Shown: positions 57,351 to 64,000 of the stretch, in pieces
How the letters are laid out: every line of letters begins with the position of its first letter
Position numbering within the stretch: the stretch's first letter is position 1
Source of the DNA: Helianthus annuus
Lineage: Eukaryota; Streptophyta; Magnoliopsida; Asterales; Asteraceae
NCBI RefSeq assembly: GCF_002127325.2
Contig: NC_035438.2
Coordinates: forward strand, 144,966,708 to 145,030,707
Length of the DNA stretch: 64,000 bases
Direction: 5' to 3'
Made by a program: the position numbers and the translations under genes
Notes under the pieces: model-generated
Seen by the model: only the letters and a program-made list of their open reading frames with translations
What the model was told of the DNA's origin: nothing
Database searches by the model: none

Positions 57351-58045
57351 TGGTTCAGGTGATGCAAGGGTTGTACTATCCTAGCATATTCAAAGAATGT
57401 GGTAGTGTAGCCCTTACTGTCTACCCCGGTCATTCTAAGATTCAGAAACTTATTTGCTATTTGTTCCTTTTCATTGGGAGGGCAAAATTTCCTTTCTACC
57501 ATGCTTTTAAATTCCTCCCATTCCATGCTATAAATTCTATCACTTCCTCTAGACTGGAGGATAGTGTTCCACCATTCTAAGGCTGCGTTTTTAAACAGAT
57601 TTGAAGCAAACATTATCTTATCTTCTTCAGCACACTTGCTTATTTTCAGAACAGCCTCAGTTTTCTCTATCCAGCGTAGGGCTGCAATGGGTCCTTCATT
57701 GCCCGAGAATTCTATTGGTTTGCAGGACCAGAATTCTTTGTAAGAACAACCATATGACATGGTTCTTCTTCTTTTGGGAATGGGCGCTTGAAGTATGGGT
57801 CCATTGTTCACGCTGTGTTCCGGTTCACTTGGTCGTTTGCTGCTATGCTTACTTTTATTATTTGCTTCTTGAACTGTTTGAATAATAAATGGCATTGCAT
57901 CTATAATTCCTTGTGCCACTATGTGTTGAACGACACTATTATCCATTTGGTTTCCATTGTTATTGTTGTCCGGATTCTCATTAACCATGTTAATGTTACT
58001 CTGGTTATCGTTATTCAGATTATCTTGATTTCCCTCGTCGGCCAT
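57344..58045 (-). pseudogene. Chromovirus gag N-terminus
   Basis: ATG at 58045 starts MADEGNQDNLNN, an Asn-rich leader, followed by the retrotransposon capsid region (EFWSCKPIEFSGNEGP, AALRWIEKTEAVL, ALEWWNTIL, WEEFKSMVERKF). A frameshift near 57365 separates it from the zinc-finger part. Confidence 0.88.
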
Positions 58046-58279
58046 CTGAATTTTAAATATTTACCAAATATTAATATCACAAATAATATTTGAATATAGC
58101 CAATCACATGACAAACACTTTTTGGTCAAAAGCGTCAAGCATTGCGACTTTTACTCTATTTATATAGTATGTATCATTACACACCAGTACTGAAATTTAA
58201 ATTACAATACCGACTGAAATGTAAAGCTACAATACTAATAGTATGCATCCGTAGTGTTTTTTTTTCTAACACATACACA

Positions 58280-58313
58280 CATATATTATTATTATTATTA
58301 TTATTATTACTAT
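58280..58313. repeat. (ATT)n microsatellite
   Basis: About ten TTA/ATT units lie between the extra ORF and gag of the chromovirus. Confidence 0.9.
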
Positions 58314-58333
58314 TACCGTTCCTGTCATCACAT

Positions 58334-59191
58334 TCACTGATATGGATTCATCCAAAAATCCATATTACGCTCGTCGTATTTCCATACGAGGCGTTCTCCC
58401 ACCTGTCGCATTCTCTCACTGCTTTCTAAAATTTCCTCACCGAAGGTCCTAAGTTCTTGGACATTTTCTGCACTCATTGGGGGTGCAGGTTCTAGGACTG
58501 GGTTTGGAATCTGGGGTGCGGGTTCCTGATATGGAGGCATAGGGGCCTGGTACGGGTATGGATTCTCTAAAATTTCCCTAACATATGCATCACTAATGTT
58601 GTAGGGATCTTGAGGATCTAATCCTGGGTAGGCTCCTAAGTTGGGTATCGGCACATTTTCCTGTATTGGGTTTTGTTGCACGTAGTCCCTAACATCGTCC
58701 CACCAGGGGTCGTAGTTGTTTGGGTCTAGGGGATTTGGTGCAGGTACCCTAGGTATCTCCTCCGGGTTGTAATCAGGCATTTCTATTTGGTTTTCTACTT
58801 CCATGGGTTGGTCAGGATTTTGTGGTTGTGGTTGGGGTGCTAGCATTTGTTCCAGGTTTGGGTCAGCAACAGTGGTTGCTAAAATATGGATATTAGCTAT
58901 ACCCCTATTGAGCATATCCTGATTATAGGCATCAGTCTCTCTTTTTGCTGCGGCTAACACTCGCTGTTCCTGCAACTTTTTCATTCGTTTCCTACGCTCG
59001 TGTGCTCCCCTACTGAACCATCCCCTCTTTTTCTGAGGAAATGGCTCTTCAGATTGAGCCTTAAACACAAAGATTCCTTCTTCCGTATCAGCAGAGTACC
59101 CTGAGAGGGCAGGCTAAGAAGAGGAGGTGCCTTTACTCCTAGGCGAACCAGACAATTGACGATACGCGTCAGAGGGTCCTTGGTCGCTCAT
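58334..59191 (-). pseudogene. Extra 5' ORF of the chromovirus (ORF0), one in-frame stop
   Basis: From ATG 59191 (MSDQGPSDAYRQLSGSPRSK) the frame stays open to 58334 except for one TAG at 59116-59114, where a Gln codon is one base away. The product would be about 285 residues. It has a basic Lys/Arg-rich part (QKKRGWFSRGAHERRKRMKK) followed by a Pro/Asn-rich acidic part. No known domain is recognised. It lies between the primer site and gag. An ORF of this size upstream of gag is not part of the standard gypsy layout. Confidence 0.7.
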
Positions 59192-59340
59192 ACTGTAAAC
59201 TAACAAGTAGTCAGATAACACATAACAAGAAAATGCAATTATGCACGTATTTCCGTATTTTATTTCCTAACACTTTGAATTTTGATGTCAGCGGAACACT
59301 TCTGTGGCTGAATCAGTGGCATAGCTCTGATACCACCTTC

Positions 59341-60812
59341 TGTCATAGCCCCCGGTCCCTAGTTTCCGGGAACGGGCGGCCGCGAACCAGTTTCGGTGGT
59401 ATCACGTTTATTTATCCAATTTAGCAGCGGAAATTTTCATCAGGACCGTAGTTAGGAAATATTTAATCAGAGTAAACCACCATGTTTTATAACATTAAAC
59501 ACATGGGTAAAATCCAAGTTTTCAGTACACACATTTCATAGGAATAAATCCTACTTATTTAATAAAAACATCTATTTTATTCTTAAGTAACTTTATTACC
59601 ACTTTTCAAAGCCTTCAGTGCTGTCCAGCTGGCTTCTATTTGGCTTTCACATTTTGTTACCTGAAACGCGTTTTGAAAACATTTTGTCAGTGGGAAATAC
59701 TGGTGAGTGAATCCCAGTTTAATCAGGTTTAAATAAAATTCACAGTGAACAGTATTGAGGGCGCATCCCGCAATTATATTTGTTTCCAAGTTATATCAAT
59801 TATCACCCGTCGGTACTGTCAGACCTGACTTGTGGAAATGTTACTCCTTAACCAGGTGGTAACAAATTTTGTATACAAAACCCCAACATACCCACGATAA
59901 TTGTATTCTTACAAATACTCAATAACTGCTATTCGCATGGAAAAGTATGTAAGGTTTTGTAAAAACATTTAACAAAAAGAGGATTACTCACAAAAATGAG
60001 TATATAAAAAAACATTAACTCACATTGCTGTTTTAGGTTTTTCGTAAGGATTTCCTGGGAATAATCTATTAATTACACAAATGCATGTGTGTTAGTATAA
60101 TAACCCATTTTAACATTAGTAATACCCTCCCCGAGACGGCATTCCAACGACTACGTCGGGCAGAACCACGACAGCCATTACGGAACCCTAGATCAATCGG
60201 GCAGCGTATCTAATACGTCTCCAGGGGTTATAATACTTACATCGTAGCAGAACCTCGCTATTTTTAGGGGGTATAATACCCGGGTATAATAACGCCACTA
60301 TAAAAATTGAGATTGAAAGAAAGAAAGTGAACGAAATGGACTGAAGGCCCGTTGCCTTCTATTTATAGGGCTATAATCGCGTCTTCACGCGACCCGCGTT
60401 AGATGTGGGCAGGGCTTACACGGCCCGCGTGGCCTAGGGGTCTAGGCGTAGCTGATCCGGGTCATCACTAGGTTCAACACGCGTTACGACACGTGTCATC
60501 ACCGGGCTGTGCCACAACTTGGGTCACTCGCGGCCCGCGTAAACTTAAACGGGATCATACGCGGCCCGCCTGAACTTAAGTTTCACCGAATCCAACTATG
60601 AGCTTTGATACGGCCCGCGTAAAGTTGAGGTGAGGTCCTACGCGGCCCGCCTCAACTTAATATTTATTGTTTTTAATTTAGTTTATATGTTATATTGTAT
60701 TTTGGGCTCGGTTTTCACATACGGGGTGCATACAAAGATATATTGAGACATTTCAATATAATAGGGTGTCGGAAAAATTATGAGGGTGTTGGTTTTACCG
60801 AGGGTTGTTATA
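59341..60812 (-). repeat. Chromovirus upstream LTR
   Basis: Plus-strand ends are TGTCATAGCCCCCGG and GAGGGTTGTTATA. It matches the downstream LTR with scattered differences. Confidence 0.9.
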
Positions 60813-61102
60813 TCTTCCCAAATTTCCTTTGCAGTTTTACAACTTGCAACTTGCAATACAACATCCTCCGGTATTGCTTGGAACAAATAAGCAATTGTTG
60901 CCTTATCTTTCTTAACATCCGTTTGCGTATTTTCTGCCGGTTCAATCGTTTCCCAAAATCCATTCGCTTCCAAAATCGTTTTGATGCGAATTGCCCAAAC
61001 CGTATAGTTTGTTGCTTTCAAAATAGGACACTGGAATTGGGAAAGAGAACTTCCTTCCTTTTGAATTACAATTTGTGAATTTGGTCCGGTTGCCCCTGAC
61101 AT
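60813..61102 (-). pseudogene. Copia gag N-terminus
   Basis: ATG at 61102 starts MSGATGPNSQIVIQ, followed by LKATNYTVWAIRIKTILEA, GFWETIEP, AYLFQAIPEDVVLQVA and TAKEIWED, the standard copia gag start. The frame runs into the nested chromovirus LTR at 60812 and resumes with NLKTRHVG at 52096. Confidence 0.9.
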
Positions 61103-61354
61103 GTCTTCTAACCGAACAATCTTCACTTTCAAAAAACTTTTATCTTTCTTGGTTTCTACAAACCTCTAATTCTTAACCCCCGCGTATAACCCAACGCGTA
61201 ACAAATAATCAATCTAATTCGCACTAAACCCCGGAATCAAAACCCTAGATTCCTAACCCCTGGTTCGACCCTGAACCGAAAATAAACTAACTTGCGAATT
61301 GAGAAAGAATAATAAAACCTGATCGCGAATTCCCTGCGATGCCTTAGAGCTGAT

Positions 61355-61366
61355 GCTCTGATACCA
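61355..61366 (-). other. Copia primer-binding site
   Basis: TGGTATCAGAGC on the minus strand lies two bases from the LTR end, complementary to initiator methionine tRNA. Confidence 0.88.
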
Positions 61367-61368
61367 AT

Positions 61369-61833
61369 TGTTGCCCAGAATGATCTTTGATCTCTAGATC
61401 GCAAATGATAATCGTAACTTTATTGAATACTGAAATTTGAATACAATAGAATTTACATGAACATGAATTGTGTTCTACAAATGAAAATCTAAGGCCTATT
61501 TATACTAATCTAATGGGTACGAGTGTAGAGACATGTCCCTTCGTGAATAGTCGCGTTTCTTCATGAACGGGTGTGTCTCTAGGAACTTGTGGATGAGATT
61601 TGACATGAAAAGGTGCGTCTCTAAACGAATGTTTGCGTCCCTTCCTTCTTCTCCTTGTGGCCGAGATCAAAAGGGTGCCTCCCAAGGGGTTTCGCAACCC
61701 TTGGGGTGGTGGTTGTGAAGTTCTGGTTTGTCATAACTGCTCCCTGAACTTTGTAACCGCCATGTAACCGCCTTACTTTACACTAATTACTAATAAACCC
61801 TTGTACTAGGATGTATAAAGATTAGTGATTTCA
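61369..61833 (-). repeat. Copia upstream LTR
   Basis: It has the same length and termini as 47657-48121. TSD TGTTT follows at 61834-61838. Confidence 0.92.
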
Positions 61834-61863
61834 TGTTTAAGAAAATGCATTTTTGGCGTTATT

Positions 61864-62082
61864 CAGTGGCGGAGCTTGACGAAAAGTTCTGAGGGGGCGG
61901 AAAGTCATGGGAGCCGATTTATATATTGTATAAATATTTAGACAAAATAATGGGGGGGGGGAGCGGTGGGACGATCCTATACAATTTTAAAATTTTCGGA
62001 CGAAAAATAGAAAATTTTACACTTCTAACCGAAACATTAGGGGGCGTGTGCACCCCCCACTTCACACTAAGCTATGCCCCTG
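61864..62082. mobile_element. hAT-like MITE in the duplicated block
   Basis: It starts CAGTGGCGGAGC and ends AGCTATGCCCCTG. The flanks GCGTTATT (61856-61863) and GCGCTATG (62083-62090) form an imperfect 8-bp TSD, and copy 1 of the duplication has no insertion at the same place. Confidence 0.75.
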
Positions 62083-62418
62083 GCGCTATGTACCTATGCA
62101 CAACAAAAGTGATACCGAGAGACTGATGATTCAACGCAACAATTCAGTGAGTAATTCGCCACATACACACCTGTGTGATTAAATACAAGAAAACTGGCTA
62201 ATTGTGGATGCAGGTTGTTTAAAAGTACGATTTGTGAACTTACACTAGTATAAGTTAGACACCAATTTCCCTGAAACTTCATAAAACTGAAGATGCACTC
62301 AACAAAGTAAATCAAACTCGTATGTCGAATTTTATCATGGCGAATGCTAAAAAAATTGATGGCCCCTTAACAAATATTTTTCTTTTCGTACACTCTAATT
62401 GTGGGGATAAAAGACTAA

Positions 62419-62811
62419 GGGTCTGTTTGGTTCGCAGAATCCTTTGGAATTGTGACGGAATTGGAATTAATTCCTTTGAAATTTAATGTTTGTTTGACAC
62501 ATGATGGAATTGAAATTTGAATATATTCCACCATTCATTAGAATTTAAGAATCTTTCACATCCATAATGGAATTTCAACTTTCCAATGGAATGTTAGTTA
62601 ATTACCAAAAATACCTCATTTTTCATCTAATTCATCTACTTTCATTTACAAAGTAGCCAACCAAACACAATACATAATTTGAGTGGAATTAATTTCAGTT
62701 CCGCCAAATTCCAATTCCTTACAAGATTTCAATTCATTTCAAAAAAAAAAAAAAAAAAAAAAGAAAGAAAGAAAGAAAGAAAGAAAGAAAAACCACGAAC
62801 CAAACGACCCC
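62419..62811. mobile_element. Tourist-like MITE with TAA TSD
   Basis: The ends GGGTCTGTTTGGTTCG and CGAACCAAACGACCCC are inverted. TAA flanks both sides (62416-62418 and 62812-62814). Copy 1 of the local duplication carries the empty site (GACTAAATTAATG-like, with a single TAA). An A-rich run and (GAAA)n tract at 62739-62791 lie inside the right end. Confidence 0.9.
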
Positions 62812-62990
62812 TAAATTAATGTGCGCCTTTACATATTTATTGTAGTGCCACAGTGATTTTGATGTCTACGTTATTATACCAGATAAAAAGGTTCACCCAT
62901 TAATTAGAAAGTCACAACTAAACAAAACAAATAGAATACAAGCATGTGATATCAGAAAACAGCTTTTAAAGTACACACCCGAGGATATGT

Positions 62991-63263
62991 TTCCTCACTT
63001 AGAAAAATATAACATTTTAAGTAAACATAACATGTGTAATATTCACTCATTATTATGTATATTCTTATCAAAATATAGAATAGGTCAACTTATGTAATCT
63101 ACTTATAGTTGAGATATATCAAATAACAAAATGACGATTGATACCGATGGTATTAGAGCAAAATTTTCTGATCCACAACCATCTCTCCCAATCGCCGGAA
63201 TTCTCTTGACTGCCGGCCATCACTTCTTCCCTACACATCTCGTCTCTCATCTTCTCTTCACAA
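62991..63263. other. Spacer, no gene established
   Basis: AT-rich to about 63130. The following sequence is open in one frame (from ATG 63131) but has no recognised domain. It may be leader sequence of the adjacent gag-like fragment. Confidence 0.35.
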
Positions 63264-63536
63264 ATGGATCCAAACATTTATCCCGCCATTACCATTCCCA
63301 ATATCAAAAACTTCATCCCGATCACACTCGAGATGGAGTCTAGCCAATATGCTTCATGGGCAGAATTGTTGAAAATTCATTGTCGTGCATATCAAATCCT
63401 CGATCACCTTTCTCCACAACAACCTTCTTCCGTTGCCGGCTGTAACATCCGTCAAAATGGGCACCCAAAAATCGCTGAAGCGATCGCGCAGCATGAAGCC
63501 AAAGAAATGAAACTTTTCTTCTTTAATTTATATTAA
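63264..63536 (+). pseudogene. Copia-type gag fragment
   Basis: The frame reads MDPNIYPAITIPNIKNFIPI then LEMESSQYASWAELLKIHCRAYQILDHL. This resembles the N-terminus of a common plant copia gag (residues around W-x-x-L-F-x-I-H). After about 60 residues it departs from the family and stops. No pol follows in the window. Confidence 0.6.
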
Positions 63537-63539
63537 ACT

Positions 63540-63755
63540 GCAATAATAAATCACATTACAACATACAACAATATGAAATTAGCAACTGAACATATCCAAA
63601 CTTTTCTTCAACACAGAAATATGACATACGGTACACACAATACAACATAAAACAATATGAAATTAACAACTGAACATATCCAAACTGCAATAATAAATCA
63701 AAACAGAAATATGACATACGGTACACACATTACAACATACAACAATATGAAATTT
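63540..63755. repeat. Short tandem repeat, ~88-bp unit
   Basis: About 2.5 copies share CAACAATATGAAATTA, CAACTGAACATATCC and AATATGACATACGGTACACA. The spacing of the shared blocks is about 86-90 bp. Confidence 0.8.
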
Positions 63756-64000
63756 ACATGTGCTTGAAACACCATATGGCTGTCATGAAACATCTAAGTG
63801 AAAAATGTCTTTTTAGAGCAGCAAGATTCATCAACACTGCATCTAGCAAGTTGCTAGAGCACCAGGCAAAATATAGAGAAGATTACAAATTAAGATTGAA
63901 TTTACACCATGAATCCCATTACATTTTGTTCGCCCTATTTTTAATCAAACAATAAGTGTTCATCTTAATGCATTCTAATACACATTGTAAGTGCATAAAT
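63756..64000. other. Unassigned window end
   Basis: A 65-codon plus-strand ORF (63758-63955) has no recognised domain and may be chance or the start of a structure beyond the window. Confidence 0.3.

Larger units (their letters stand above)
52097..60812 (-). mobile_element. Tekay/Del-like Ty3/gypsy chromovirus nested in copia gag
   Basis: LTRs of 1473 and 1472 bp (52097-53569 and 59341-60812) are nearly identical. A primer site TGGTATCAGAGC (minus, 59334-59323) follows the upstream LTR, and a polypurine tract GGTGGGGAGGA (minus, 53580-53570) precedes the downstream one. The flanks GAAGA and GAAAA (minus strand) are an imperfect 5-bp TSD. A chromodomain follows the integrase, defining a chromovirus. 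Gag-pol has several stops and frameshifts, so this copy is not autonomous. Copia gag reads GKIWED-type residues up to one side and resumes NLKTRH on the other. Confidence 0.92.
47657..61833 (-). mobile_element. Ty1/copia retrotransposon (5.5 kb) split by a nested chromovirus
   Basis: Two 465-bp LTRs (47657-48121 and 61369-61833) differ at few sites, and TGTTT flanks the whole (47652-47656 and 61834-61838). On the minus strand the order is LTR, primer site (TGGTATCAGAGC, 61366-61355), gag, protease, integrase, RT, RNase H, polypurine tract (48122-48131), LTR. Gene order with integrase before RT is copia type. An 8.7-kb chromovirus (52097-60812) lies inside gag, so the copia is dead; pol also has its own lesions. 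Confidence 0.93.
61839..62990. repeat. Local duplication, copy 2, right part
   Basis: It resumes the alignment with 44070-44440 after the copia. It contains two MITEs that copy 1 lacks. Confidence 0.8.

Noticed and set aside
52339..59789. Two matching 68-codon ORFs in the chromovirus LTRs
   Set aside because: Same reason: LTR identity, not selection on a protein.
47788..61697. Two identical 65-codon ORFs in the copia LTRs
   Set aside because: They match only because the LTRs match; position is noncoding and there is no known domain.

Overview
The window is eukaryotic nuclear DNA from a flowering plant. It has spliced genes with GT/GC–AG introns, low coding density and nested LTR retrotransposons. 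The repeat and gene types look like a eudicot, probably the daisy family (Asteraceae), but that placement is inference. I see no prokaryotic gene, CRISPR array, rRNA or intact tRNA gene.

Layout. 1-8680: long LTRs of family A (2.7-2.8 kb) in minus orientation, a family B LTR-like repeat, a captured pseudogene fragment and a 1.1-kb GC-rich minisatellite. 8680-14600: a dense run of small elements, many with readable target-site duplications (TSDs): an LTR with a tRNA-like primer site, three related foldback MITEs, a solo LTR inside a SINE, and a 1.9-kb Mutator-like element (MULE) holding a hAT-like MITE and a Tourist-like MITE. 14616-20592: the best host gene, an apparently intact nine-exon subtilisin-like protease of 752 residues, close to the plant SBT5.2/CRSP type. 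20965-32830: a complete Tat-type Ty3/gypsy element with nearly identical 649-bp LTRs, a 5-bp TSD, plus-strand gag-pol and an intron-containing antisense gene. 32837-39000: an old chromovirus fragment split by a solo family A LTR, then more LTR fragments. 39371-44440: a foldback MITE, a copia remnant, UBC22-like and protein-kinase gene fragments, and a GTCAA-rich stretch. 45076-46222: an F-box gene with one frameshift. 47657-61833: a minus-strand Ty1/copia element whose gag was split by a minus-strand Tekay/Del-like chromovirus (52097-60812). The copia itself landed in one copy of a local duplication (43790-44440 versus 47340-47651 plus 61839-62990). The window ends with two young MITEs, a copia gag-like fragment and a short tandem repeat.

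Insertion order on the right: local duplication, then copia, then the chromovirus inside copia gag. The two MITEs in the duplicated block post-date the duplication, because the other copy keeps the empty sites.

The two copies of the family A LTR differ mostly by single-base changes in homopolymers. Single-base frameshifts elsewhere (Tat pol, F-box gene) may therefore be assembly errors rather than real lesions. Only the subtilase looks like a fully intact host gene; the F-box gene would be intact if its one extra C is an error.
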